From: Aestuariivirga sp.
GTDB taxonomy: Bacteria > Pseudomonadota > Alphaproteobacteria > Rhizobiales > Aestuariivirgaceae
DNA length: 64,000 bases
Direction of reading: 5' to 3'
NCBI RefSeq assembly: GCF_020252395.1
Contig: NZ_JADCDB010000001.1
Location: forward strand, 1-64,000
Shown: one piece after another, positions 25,621 to 36,601 of the stretch
Layout: every line of letters begins with the position of its first letter
How positions within the stretch are numbered: position 1 is the first letter of the stretch
Position numbers and translations under genes: made by a program
The notes under the pieces: model-generated
Told to the model about the DNA's origin: nothing
What the model saw: only the letters and a program-made list of their open reading frames with translations
Databases searched by the model: none

Positions 25621-27333
25621 TCAGCCGTTGGTTTTGGGCGCGGCGGTCTGCGCGGGTGTCACCGGCTCGACCGGCGGCAGGCCGTTCTTGAGCTTCTCCT
25701 CGATCTTCCTGAGGTCCTCGGGCTCGGGCTTGTTGTCCTTGGCGTGCTGCCACTGGAACTTCGCTTCGAGCGTGCGGCCGACGCGCCAATAGGCATCGCC
25801 CAGATGATCGGCAATGGTGGGGTCCGCCGGGAGCAGCTCCACCGCCTTCTCGCAATAGGCGACGGCCTGCTCATAGTCGCCAAGCTGGTAATAGGCCCAG
25901 CCGAGGCTGTCGGTGATGTAACCGTCGTTGGGCTTCAGCTCGACGGCCTTTTTCACCATCTCGAGGGCTTCCTGAAGATTGATCTTCTTCTCGATCATCG
26001 AGTAGCCGAGATAGTTGAGAACGCTCGGCTCGTTGGGCGAAAGCTCCAGCGCCTTGCGAAACTGTTTTTCGGCCGCGTCCCACTGCTTCAGGCGCTCGTG
26101 CGAGATGCCGTCGAAATAGAAGACGCGCCAATCGGAGGGGCCGGGCTTTTCGATGAGCGCGATGGCCTGATCATAGCTGGCGGCGGCATTGGCGAAGTCC
26201 TCGTTGGCGCGGTAGAGGTTGCCGAGCGTGACGATTGCGTCATAGTTCTTCGGGTCCGCCGCGACGATGGCCCTGAGCTTGGCCAGCGCCTCGTCCTTGC
26301 GGCCGAGCTGCTGCAGCGAGACGGCCTCCTCCACCTCGGCATTGACGCGGAGCGGCGAGGAGGCCGCCACCTTCAGATAGGCTGCAAGCGCCTTGTCATA
26401 GCGCTTCATGCTCTCGTAGGTGTCGCCCAGCAGCGTGTACATGATGTCGGAATCCGCGCCGAGCGAAATGCCTAGCTGGATATAGAGCAGCGCCACATCG
26501 ATCGACTGCTCGCCGTTCATCGAGGTGGCGAGCGAGAACAACGCTTCCGCCGCGCCATCGGCGGGAGACGAAATGAAGGGCTGCGGCGCCCGGCCCTTCA
26601 GCGAGGATTCGAGCGCGGCCTGGATCAGCGGGTTATCGTCGCCTTCGAGATAGCCCCGGTAAAGCGCATGGGCCTCGGCGGCACGGCCGTGACGCTCGAG
26701 GAAATTGCCGTAGGCCTGGACGATGCGCAGCGAGTTTCCCGCGGCCTCATAGGCTTTCTTGAAGGCGCCCTCGGCGCGCATCGCGTTGCCGAGATAGTCG
26801 GCGATCAGCGCCTCGTGGAAGGTCTTGAAGTTGGCGAAGCTCTCGTTCGAGTCCAGCCGGTCCAGCGTCTTGAGCGCGGGGTTGAGATCGCCCTCGCCGG
26901 CATGCGACCAGGCGGTGAGGAGCCATGAGGTGAGCTCGCCCACCGGCGTATAGGCCGACTGCTCGAAGTTCCTGCGGGCCGCCCCGTATTGGCGGGCCTT
27001 GAAGTCCTTGAGGCCGAGCACGATGCGGGCCATGCGCTGCTGGCTGTTGAACTTCAGCACTTCCGTGGCGAATTCTTCCGCCCTCGGCATGTTGCCTTCG
27101 GAGAGTTCGAGCAGGAAGATCTTTTCGGTGAGGACAGGGTTGCCGGTATCGAACTTCAGCGCATTGCTGAGATAGCCCGATGCCATGTCATTGTCGCGCA
27201 GCTTGGCGGCCGAGCGGCCCGCCAGATAATTGCCCGAGACCGAGGCCGAGGGATCATAGGCAAGTGCGGCGGTGGCGGGGATGGAGGCGAGCAGAAGCGA
27301 AGTGAGTGCGGTGCGCAGAAGTGCCGTCATCAT
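25621..27333 (-). CDS. tetratricopeptide-repeat lipoprotein-like periplasmic protein
   Basis: A 570-residue protein with an N-terminal secretion signal (LLRTALTSLLLASIPATAALA, cleavage near residue 25) and about a dozen degenerate then regular TPR units; the C-terminal ones, such as PNEPSVLNYLGYSMIEKK and PNDGYITDSLGWAYYQLGDY, are canonical. The C-terminus is a proline-rich tail. It probably acts as a periplasmic scaffold. It stands immediately upstream of ispE, a pairing common in alphaproteobacteria but of unknown meaning. No lipobox cysteine is visible at the cleavage site, so I call it soluble. Confidence 0.85.
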   Translation of the reverse strand: MMTALLRTALTSLLLASIPATAALAYDPSASVSGNYLAGRSAAKLRDNDMASGYLSNALKFDTGNPVLTEKIFLLELSEGNMPRAEEFATEVLKFNSQQRMARIVLGLKDFKARQYGAARRNFEQSAYTPVGELTSWLLTAWSHAGEGDLNPALKTLDRLDSNESFANFKTFHEALIADYLGNAMRAEGAFKKAYEAAGNSLRIVQAYGNFLERHGRAAEAHALYRGYLEGDDNPLIQAALESSLKGRAPQPFISSPADGAAEALFSLATSMNGEQSIDVALLYIQLGISLGADSDIMYTLLGDTYESMKRYDKALAAYLKVAASSPLRVNAEVEEAVSLQQLGRKDEALAKLRAIVAADPKNYDAIVTLGNLYRANEDFANAAASYDQAIALIEKPGPSDWRVFYFDGISHERLKQWDAAEKQFRKALELSPNEPSVLNYLGYSMIEKKINLQEALEMVKKAVELKPNDGYITDSLGWAYYQLGDYEQAVAYCEKAVELLPADPTIADHLGDAYWRVGRTLEAKFQWQHAKDNKPEPEDLRKIEEKLKNGLPPVEPVTPAQTAAPKTNG

Positions 27334-27415
27334 CGTCCATTTCAGCAGGCTGGCGAAAAGCGCCCGCCCACGTTTCGGTATGATTTGGTTGTTGCCGCAA
27401 AATGCGGTGTTTTTT

Positions 27416-27471
27416 GGATGAGGGCAAGGGCGGCGGTGGACGGCGGGAATTGCGGGAGCAAGCCCTCATCC
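27416..27471. repeat. inverted repeat GGATGAGGGC/GCCCTCATCC
   Basis: Two perfect 10-bp arms at 27416-27425 and 27462-27471 enclose a 36-base GC-rich loop in the 160-bp gap between the HAD gene and the TPR gene. The right arm continues into CCGGCTTGCCGG, itself palindromic. It resembles the other interspersed intergenic palindromes of the window. Confidence 0.6.
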
Positions 27472-27493
27472 GGCTTGCCGGCCACGAGCCCGG

Positions 27494-28090
27494 TCACAGC
27501 ACGCCCAGCGCCGCCAGTTGCCGGCGCAGTGCTTCCGGCGTGGTGAAGTGAACGCCCTTCATCCCCACCGTTCTCGCACCCTCGACATTCTTTGCGCTGT
27601 CGTCGATGAACACGCAGTCCGCTGCCGCAAGTCCGTTCCGCTCCAGCAGCAGACGGTAGATCGCGCCGTCCGGCTTCAGCACCCGCTCGTCGCCGGAGAC
27701 GACGATATCGCGGAAGGCCGAAAGGAAGGCAAAGCGCTGCAGCGTTTCCCGGAACTTGTGCTGGTTGAAGTTGGTGATGGAATAAAGCGGCACGCCTGCC
27801 GCGCGCAGCTCCTCGAGGATTGCCACGCTCCCGTCGATCGGCCCCAACACCGTCTCGTGCCAGCGCAGGTCATAGGCCGCAATCGCCTCGGCATGCTCGG
27901 GAAAGCGCGCGGTGAGCGCGGCAACACCCTCGGCGAAGCTGCGGCCGCGGTCCTGCTCCAGGTTCCAGTCATGGGTGCAGACATTGGCGAGGAACCACGC
28001 GGCCTCCGTCTCGCTTGAAAAGATCTTGCGGTAGAGGGCGCGCGGATCCCATTGGACCAACACATTGCCGATGTCGAAGACAACGTTCAT
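27494..28090 (-). CDS. HAD-family hydrolase (YihX-like)
   Basis: Small haloacid dehalogenase-superfamily phosphatase of 198 residues. Motif I is VFDIGNVLVQWDP with nucleophile Asp, motif II is SITNF, motif III includes KPDGAIYRLLLER and motif IV is CVFIDDSAKNVEGA, all complete. The FDIGNVL form of motif I and the size are those of the YihX group, which acts on sugar phosphates such as glucose-1-phosphate. It lies 9 bp downstream of the smc gene on the same strand, so it can be cotranscribed. Confidence 0.87.
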   Translation of the reverse strand: MNVVFDIGNVLVQWDPRALYRKIFSSETEAAWFLANVCTHDWNLEQDRGRSFAEGVAALTARFPEHAEAIAAYDLRWHETVLGPIDGSVAILEELRAAGVPLYSITNFNQHKFRETLQRFAFLSAFRDIVVSGDERVLKPDGAIYRLLLERNGLAAADCVFIDDSAKNVEGARTVGMKGVHFTTPEALRRQLAALGVL

Positions 28091-28099
28091 GGCGACGGC

Positions 28100-31000
28100 T
28101 TATGCTGCCGACTTGCCGTCCACCAGCGTTTCCGCCTCTGCGAGGTTGACCGACACAAGCTGCGACACGCCGCGTTCCAGCATGGTGACGCCGAACAGGC
28201 GGTGCATGCGGGCCATGGTGAGCGCGTGGTGGGTGATGATCAGGAAGCGCGTTTCGGTGCGCTCCAGCATCGCGTCGAGCAGGTTGCAGAAGCGTTCCAC
28301 ATTGTGGTCGTCGAGGGGTGCGTCGACTTCGTCGAGCACGCAGATCGGCGAGGGGTTGGTGAGGAATACCGCGAAGATCAGCGCCATGGCGGTGAGCGTC
28401 TGCTCGCCGCCCGACAGCAGCGACAGAGTGGTCGGCTTCTTGCCGGGCGGATTGGCGATCAGTTCGAGGCCGGCTTCGAGGGGATCATCCGACTCGATCA
28501 GCTGCAGTTCGGCCTTGCCGCCGCCGAACAGCGTGGTGAAGAGTTCGCCGAACTTTTGGTTCACGGTGCCAAAGGCGTCGAGCAGGCGCTGGCGGCCCTC
28601 GCGGTTGAGGCTGGAGATGCCGCCGCGCAGCTTGTTGATGGCCTGGATCAGGTCATCGCGTTCCTTGATCAAGCCCTCGAGCTGCTTCGCCACTTCCTCC
28701 GATTCCTCGTCGGCGCGCAGGTTCACGCCGCCGAGGCGCTCGCGGTCTTCGCGCAGTCCCTGCAGCTTGCGCTCGATGTCATGCCATTCCATCAGCTGCC
28801 CGAGGTCGAGGCCGGTGGCGGAGACGACCTCGCCGGGTGCGCAGTTCAACGCTTCAGCGATGCGCTGCTCGCATTCGGCGAGACGCGCGGTGCTGGCGTC
28901 AAGCCTTGCACCGAGGCGGGCATGCTCCTCTCGCGCGGCGGAGAGCAGTTCCTGCACGGCGCGCAGCTCCTGGTCGGCCTGGCGCACCTCGTTCTCCGCC
29001 GTCTGCAGCGCGTCCGAGGCCGCCTTCTTCTCCTGTTCGGCTTCCGCCAGCGTGTTCGTCAGCTTCAGGCGGCGGCCGGCCAGCAGCTGCGGCAGCTGGG
29101 AAAGTTCGGCGATGGCGGCGCGGGTTTCCTCCGCACGCGCGGTGAGCTGACCGGTCTGCTCATTGGCGCGCGCCGCGCGGCCGGTCCATTGGGCGATCTC
29201 CGCCTCAATGGCGCGGATACGGCCGGTGCGGGCGCGCGCTTCGCGCTCAAGCCCGTCATGCGTGGCCCGCGCCTCGGCATAGGCGGCGCGTTCGCTGTTC
29301 ACCGCATTGCGCAGCGCGTTGAGTTCGAGCTGAAGATCGTCGAGCATGGGCAGCCCGGCGGCCTCTGCGGAAGCTTCCTCAAGACGCGCGCAAGACTCTT
29401 CGAGAGCTTCCTCGATGCGGCGCTGGGCTTCGTCCAGCGCACTGGTCTGGGCGAGGCGCTCGGAGACCTGACGCTCATGCTGGGTGAGCGCGCGGCGCGC
29501 AAAATCGACGGCGGAGACCGCGGCGCGGTGGCCTTCGCGCTTCTCGCGCTCGAAGCGGGCCGCCGTTTCGATGGCGGCGCGGGATGCCTCGAAATGGCCC
29601 TGGGCCTCTTGCGCTGCGGCGATGGCCTGTTCCATCTCGACCTCGAGCGAGGCCAAGCGGTTCTTTTCAGCCAGACGCTTGGCGGCAGCGCTCGGCGCAT
29701 CGGCGGCGGCGGTGAAGCCGTCCCAGCGCCACACGTCGCCCTCACGCGAGACCAGCCGCTGGCCGGGTTTCAACTGCGGCTGCAGCGCCTGACCAAGGGC
29801 CTTCGATACAACACCGATATGGCTCAGGCGGCGCTGCAGCGCCGGCGGAGCCAGCACGAAGCTGATCAGCGGCTCGGCGCCATCGGGAAGGGAAGCCGTG
29901 CCGGCGAGCGGCGGCAGGCCGCGCCAATGCACCGGCGCACCCTCGTCGCCCGAGGCGTCGAGGTCGTCGCCCAGCGCGGCGCCGAGCGCCGTCTCAAATC
30001 CGGTCTCGACGCTGATCTGGTCGATGAGCGAGGGCCACAGGTCGCCACCGCCGGCCTTCAGCAAATTCGTCAGCGTGCGGACTTCCGTCTGCAGCCGGTC
30101 GGCCTTGCGGCGGGCATCGTCATGGGCGGAACGGGCATCGCCTTCCGCGGCGCGCGCGGCGCGCACAGCGGCTTCCGCCTCGGCGACACGGAATTCGAAT
30201 TCCGCCGCCTGTTCGACGGCGTGTTCCACCGCGCCTGTCAGCTTGCCGGCGTCGCCCTCGACGTTGTAGCGGGCCAGCAGGCCGTTGCGCTTGGCCACCG
30301 TCTCCGCCAGTTCGCGGTCAAGCCGCGCCACGCGATTCTTATGTTCCTCGATGGCGCGGAGAATAGCATTGCGGCGCGCCAGGAGTTCCGAGAGGCGCGA
30401 GGCCGCCTGGTCGGCGGCTTCCTGCGCGCGCGCCAGGGCATCGGCGGCAGACTGCAGCGCCACGGCGGCTTGCGCCCGGATGTCGTCATCCGAACCCTGC
30501 GATGCCTTCAGCGTCTCGCCTTCCTCGGCAAGGCGGGTGAGCACGCGGCTGGTGTCGTTCAGAAGCTCCTGCTCGCGCTGCAGGTCGGAATTGATCTGCG
30601 CGATGCGCTGATCGAGTTCCTTGCGGCGTTCGCCGGCGCGGCGCTCTTCCTCGTCCAGCACGTTGCGTTCGTGGCTCACGCGCTGAAGCACCGCGGCGCG
30701 CACCGCTTCCTGCTCGCGCAGGGACGGCAGCTTTTCGCCCAAGTCGTCGCGCAGCCGCAGCTTCCCGGAGGCCGCGCGCGTGTGCTCGGCCAGCACGCGC
30801 GTGGCCTCGTCAAGCGCTGCCGCATCACGCTGCGAGGCTTCCGCCGTCTCGCGCCAGTTGACATAGAGTCCCATGGCCTCGAGCCGGCGGATCTCGGCGG
30901 ACAGGCTCTTGTACTTCGCCGCCTGCCGCGCCTGGCGCCTCAGGCTGCTGAGCTGCGTCTCGAGCTGCGAGGTCACGTCGTCGAGGCGGGTGAGGTTGGT

Positions 31001-31564
31001 CTCCGCCGCCTTCAGCTTCAGCTCCGCCTCGTGGCGGCGCGTGTGGAGGCCCGTGATGCCCGCCGCCTCCTCGAGGATCAGGCGCCTGGCCTGCGGCTTC
31101 GAATTGATGATCTCGGCAATCTGCCCCTGGCGCACGAGTGCAGGAGAGCGCGAGCCGGTGGAGACATCGGCGAAGAGCAGCTGCACGTCACGCGCGCGCA
31201 CGTCCTTGCCGTTGATGCGGTAGGCCGAGCCTTCGTCGCGCTCGATGCGGCGCGAGATTTCCAGCGTGTCCTGGTCCCGGTACTGCGGCGGCGCGGCGCC
31301 GTCGTCATTGGCCATGGTGACGGTGACTTCCGCCATGTTGCGGGCCGGGCGCTCGGTGGTGCCGGAGAAGATCACGTCGTCCATGCCCGAGGCGCGCATC
31401 GACTTATACGAGCTTTCGCCCATCACCCAGCGCAGGGCTTCCAGCAGGTTCGACTTGCCGCATCCGTTGGGGCCGACCACGCCGGTGAGACCGGGCTCGA
31501 TCAACAGGTCGGTCGGCTCAACGAAGGATTTGAACCCCGAAAGCCTCAGCCGTGTGAACTTCAT
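28100..31564 (-). CDS. smc: chromosome segregation protein SMC
   Basis: ATPase that forms the arms of the bacterial condensin and organises newly replicated chromosomes. The 1154 residues contain Walker A GPNGCGKSNLLEALRWVMGE from residue 31, two long coiled-coil regions rich in Glu, Arg and Ala, a hinge near residues 500-640, then signature LLSGGEQTLTAMAL and Walker B PICVLDEVDAPLDD near the C-terminus. Length matches the family. It follows the dsbA-like gene by 37 bp and precedes the HAD gene. No scpA or scpB gene is nearby. Confidence 0.96.
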   Translation of the reverse strand: MKFTRLRLSGFKSFVEPTDLLIEPGLTGVVGPNGCGKSNLLEALRWVMGESSYKSMRASGMDDVIFSGTTERPARNMAEVTVTMANDDGAAPPQYRDQDTLEISRRIERDEGSAYRINGKDVRARDVQLLFADVSTGSRSPALVRQGQIAEIINSKPQARRLILEEAAGITGLHTRRHEAELKLKAAETNLTRLDDVTSQLETQLSSLRRQARQAAKYKSLSAEIRRLEAMGLYVNWRETAEASQRDAAALDEATRVLAEHTRAASGKLRLRDDLGEKLPSLREQEAVRAAVLQRVSHERNVLDEEERRAGERRKELDQRIAQINSDLQREQELLNDTSRVLTRLAEEGETLKASQGSDDDIRAQAAVALQSAADALARAQEAADQAASRLSELLARRNAILRAIEEHKNRVARLDRELAETVAKRNGLLARYNVEGDAGKLTGAVEHAVEQAAEFEFRVAEAEAAVRAARAAEGDARSAHDDARRKADRLQTEVRTLTNLLKAGGGDLWPSLIDQISVETGFETALGAALGDDLDASGDEGAPVHWRGLPPLAGTASLPDGAEPLISFVLAPPALQRRLSHIGVVSKALGQALQPQLKPGQRLVSREGDVWRWDGFTAAADAPSAAAKRLAEKNRLASLEVEMEQAIAAAQEAQGHFEASRAAIETAARFEREKREGHRAAVSAVDFARRALTQHERQVSERLAQTSALDEAQRRIEEALEESCARLEEASAEAAGLPMLDDLQLELNALRNAVNSERAAYAEARATHDGLEREARARTGRIRAIEAEIAQWTGRAARANEQTGQLTARAEETRAAIAELSQLPQLLAGRRLKLTNTLAEAEQEKKAASDALQTAENEVRQADQELRAVQELLSAAREEHARLGARLDASTARLAECEQRIAEALNCAPGEVVSATGLDLGQLMEWHDIERKLQGLREDRERLGGVNLRADEESEEVAKQLEGLIKERDDLIQAINKLRGGISSLNREGRQRLLDAFGTVNQKFGELFTTLFGGGKAELQLIESDDPLEAGLELIANPPGKKPTTLSLLSGGEQTLTAMALIFAVFLTNPSPICVLDEVDAPLDDHNVERFCNLLDAMLERTETRFLIITHHALTMARMHRLFGVTMLERGVSQLVSVNLAEAETLVDGKSAA

Positions 31565-31601
31565 CTTGAGCCCGTGCCCCTTCTTCCATGCGCGCAGCTC
31601 C

Positions 31602-32237
31602 TCAGAGCTGCTTGTCGATCTCGGCTTTCATGGCGTCGTAGGTGATTTCGCCCTCGAACGGCACGCCGTTGATGAAGAAGGTCGGCGTGCCCTTGACGCC
31701 GAACTTCACGCCGCCATCCCGGATTTCCATGATGCCCTTGGCCAGATTCACGTCCTTCAGCGTGGCGTCGAACTTCTCCTGGCTGAAGCCCGCCTGCTTG
31801 GCGATGTTGAGGAGGCCCGTGGCCGGGTCCTGCGCCCAGGTCTGCAGCGTGTCGAAATAGACGCCGATCAGCGGGAAATAGGACTCCTTCGGCGCGGCGC
31901 GGGCGATCATGAAGGCGGCGAGTGCCGGGTCATTCAGCGGGAATTCGCGGAAAATGAACCGGATCTTCTTGGTGTCGACATAGTCCGCCTTGAGCTTCGG
32001 CCACACGTCCTTGTGGAATGCGGCGCAATGCGGGCAGGTGGCGGAGGCATATTCGACGATCGTCACCTTGGTGGCGCCCTCGTCGGCGCCCAGCGCCATG
32101 TCGCCCAGCGCGGGGGGCTTCAGCAGCTCGGCGGGGTCCACGGGCTTGGCCGCTTCTTCCGCAAGGGCGGGGACAATGGCGAGCCCCGCGAGGGCGGCTC
32201 CGGCCAGGAGAATCAAGCGTCGCGACAGCGTCTTCAT
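31602..32237 (-). CDS. periplasmic DsbA-family thiol:disulfide oxidoreductase
   Basis: Exported thioredoxin-fold protein with active site C-P-H-C at residues 68-71 and a signal peptide ending at ALA|EE (residues 24-28). Downstream are AAFMIARAAPKE, typical of the helical insertion, and the cis-Pro loop VKGTPTFFING. At 211 residues it fits the DsbA/DsbG-type subgroup (thioredoxin_4). It forms or isomerises disulfides in exported proteins. Located between the DUF721 and smc genes on the same strand, which is a recurrent alphaproteobacterial arrangement. Confidence 0.9.
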   Translation of the reverse strand: MKTLSRRLILLAGAALAGLAIVPALAEEAAKPVDPAELLKPPALGDMALGADEGATKVTIVEYASATCPHCAAFHKDVWPKLKADYVDTKKIRFIFREFPLNDPALAAFMIARAAPKESYFPLIGVYFDTLQTWAQDPATGLLNIAKQAGFSQEKFDATLKDVNLAKGIMEIRDGGVKFGVKGTPTFFINGVPFEGEITYDAMKAEIDKQL

Positions 32238-32281
32238 GATGCGTTTACCTACTAGATGTTGGGAGTTGAAACAAAAGGGAA

Positions 32282-32752
32282 TTATTTGCCTTGTGGAGAA
32301 CTTGAGGAGCCCGCCACCCCCCGCCCAAGGCGCACCAGCGCCGCCCGGAGGGAAGGATCATCAACAGTATTAAGCTCTTGTTCGTGAACAGGTTTGACGG
32401 GCAGAGCAGGAGGCTTCGGGCGGGACTTGCCAAGCTCCGCCGCCTGCATCACCTTGAGGTTCGCGACTGCGCCATAACCAAAAAAGCTGTTGATGCGCGA
32501 AATGATGCGGGACGCTTCATATTGTAGCTCCAGCGCACGGCCGGGGGCTGCCCGGATGACCAGCGTGCCGCCCTGCTTGCTCGCCTCCTCGCCCGACCCC
32601 CGGGGCCATTTGATGCGTTCGGGGGCGGAAACGGCCGCCAGCTCCCCGCCAACGATTGCATCCCAGTTCGCCACCACATCCGCCTGGGCGAAGCCATAGC
32701 GCGCGAAGGCGGCCTTGGTGATCTCGCGGAAGTGCTTGGAGAGGGTTTCCAT
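32282..32752 (-). CDS. DUF721 protein (DciA-like)
   Basis: A 156-residue DUF721 protein. The N-terminal part contains the KH-like core, with VVANWDAIVGGELAAVSAPERIKWP and GTLVIRAAPGRALELQYEASRIISRINSFFG, as in DciA proteins that help load the replicative helicase. The C-terminus is low-complexity. Divergent from mutY with 63 bp between starts. Its operon partners downstream are the dsbA-like and smc genes, placing it in a chromosome maintenance group. Whether it is a functional DciA is inferred. Confidence 0.82.
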   Translation of the reverse strand: METLSKHFREITKAAFARYGFAQADVVANWDAIVGGELAAVSAPERIKWPRGSGEEASKQGGTLVIRAAPGRALELQYEASRIISRINSFFGYGAVANLKVMQAAELGKSRPKPPALPVKPVHEQELNTVDDPSLRAALVRLGRGVAGSSSSPQGK

Positions 32753-32815
32753 GGACGGGCCGGTGGGTTGATCGCTATAGAGGTCTATCAGGAACCGCTT
32801 GTTTGCGAGAGCAGC

Positions 32816-33955
32816 ATGGCCAGAAAAGGGCCGGAAACCAACGCTTCTTCACAACTTCTTGCCTGGTACGACGCCCATGCCCGGGTGCTGCCCTGGCGCG
32901 CGCGGGGGGCTGAGGTGGCCGACCCCTACCGCGTCTGGCTCTCCGAGATCATGTTGCAGCAGACCACGGTGCAGGCGGTGAAGGCCTATTTCGAGAAATT
33001 CGTCGCGCTCTGGCCAACGGTGCAGGCGCTGGCCGCTGCGCCCCTCGATGACGTGCTGAAGGCCTGGGCGGGGCTCGGCTATTACGCCCGCGCCCGCAAC
33101 CTCCATGCCTGCGCCAAGGAGGTGGTGGCCCGATTTGGCGGCCGCTTCCCGTCAACCGAGGAGGAGCTGCGCAGCCTTCCCGGCATCGGCCCCTATACGG
33201 CCGCCGCCATCGCCGCCATTGCCTTCGGCGGACGGCACGCCGCTGTCGACGGCAATGTCGAGCGCGTCATCAGCCGCATCTACGCCATCGAAACGCCGCT
33301 GCCCGGTTCGAAGCCCGATATCCGCGCGCGCGCGCAGGCGCTGGTGCCCGAACGGCGCGCGGGCGATTTTGCCCAGGCCATGATGGACCTCGGCGCCACC
33401 ATCTGCACGCCCCGCGATCCCAACTGCCTGATCTGTCCGTGGGCGGAGCATTGCCGGGGCCGCATCGCCGGCCTCGCATCCTCGCTGCCGCGCAAGACTC
33501 CGAAGAAGGCTGTGCCCACCCGCCGCGGCGTGGCCTTCTGGATCGAGCGCAAGGATGGCGCGGTGCTGCTGCGCCGCCGCCCGGAAAAGGGCTTGCTTGG
33601 CGGCATGATGGAAGTGCCCTCGACGGATTGGGGGGTCAGGGTTTCAGGCGCCGAAGCGCAGGCCCCGCTTGGCGCCGAATGGAACAAGATGAAGGGCATG
33701 GTGGAACACACCTTCACGCATTTCCATCTTGAGCTCACCGTGTGGAAGGCCGAAGCCATCAGCGGTGGCGTGCTGCGTGATGGTGGCGACTATCGCTGGA
33801 CGAAGCGCGAAGAGCTTGCGGGCGCGGCGCTGCCCACGGTAATGCGCAAGGTGGTGGCGCATGTGCTCCGCGAAATGCCATCCCCAACACCTCCCGTGCC
33901 GCCGTTACTCCAACCAACTGGGACGCTGCACTTTCGCCGGGATGACCAAGGATAG
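32816..33955 (+). CDS. mutY: A/G-specific adenine glycosylase
   Basis: Removes adenine mispaired with 8-oxoguanine, preventing G:C to T:A mutations. The 379 residues show the catalytic Glu in SEIMLQQTTVQAV, the HhH element LPGIGPYTAAAIAAIAF followed by the catalytic Asp in AVDGNVERVI, the [4Fe-4S] ligands in CTPRDPNCLICPWAEHC (spacing C-x6-C-x2-C-x5-C), and a C-terminal Nudix-like 8-oxoG recognition domain. Start ATG 32816 matches the conserved N-terminus. Convergent with the HAD gene after 6 bp. Confidence 0.96.
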   Translation: MARKGPETNASSQLLAWYDAHARVLPWRARGAEVADPYRVWLSEIMLQQTTVQAVKAYFEKFVALWPTVQALAAAPLDDVLKAWAGLGYYARARNLHACAKEVVARFGGRFPSTEEELRSLPGIGPYTAAAIAAIAFGGRHAAVDGNVERVISRIYAIETPLPGSKPDIRARAQALVPERRAGDFAQAMMDLGATICTPRDPNCLICPWAEHCRGRIAGLASSLPRKTPKKAVPTRRGVAFWIERKDGAVLLRRRPEKGLLGGMMEVPSTDWGVRVSGAEAQAPLGAEWNKMKGMVEHTFTHFHLELTVWKAEAISGGVLRDGGDYRWTKREELAGAALPTVMRKVVAHVLREMPSPTPPVPPLLQPTGTLHFRRDDQG

Positions 33956-33961
33956 CGGAAG

Positions 33962-36454
<2,493 letters not shown>

Positions 36455-36601
36455 GCCGGCGTTAGAGCATGCTCCAGCGCGTCCGGGAAGCGGCCGGCGC
36501 ACGGTTCGGTTTGTCCCCAAATGGCTACCGCCCGGCCCCGATCTTCCCAAGAATCACCACAAATCGAAGCGAATGTTCAGCTCGCACAACTGGAGAAGAA
36601 A

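Noticed and set aside
27395-27416. Hairpin CCGCA/TGCGG followed by a T-run
   Set aside because: The T-run is on the plus strand, but both flanking genes are on the minus strand, so it would end no known transcript.
28052-31645. 1197-residue open frame on the plus strand
   Set aside because: It is antisense to smc over its whole length and its composition (Arg, Gly, His, Ala) is that of a mirror frame in GC-rich DNA; no domain is visible.
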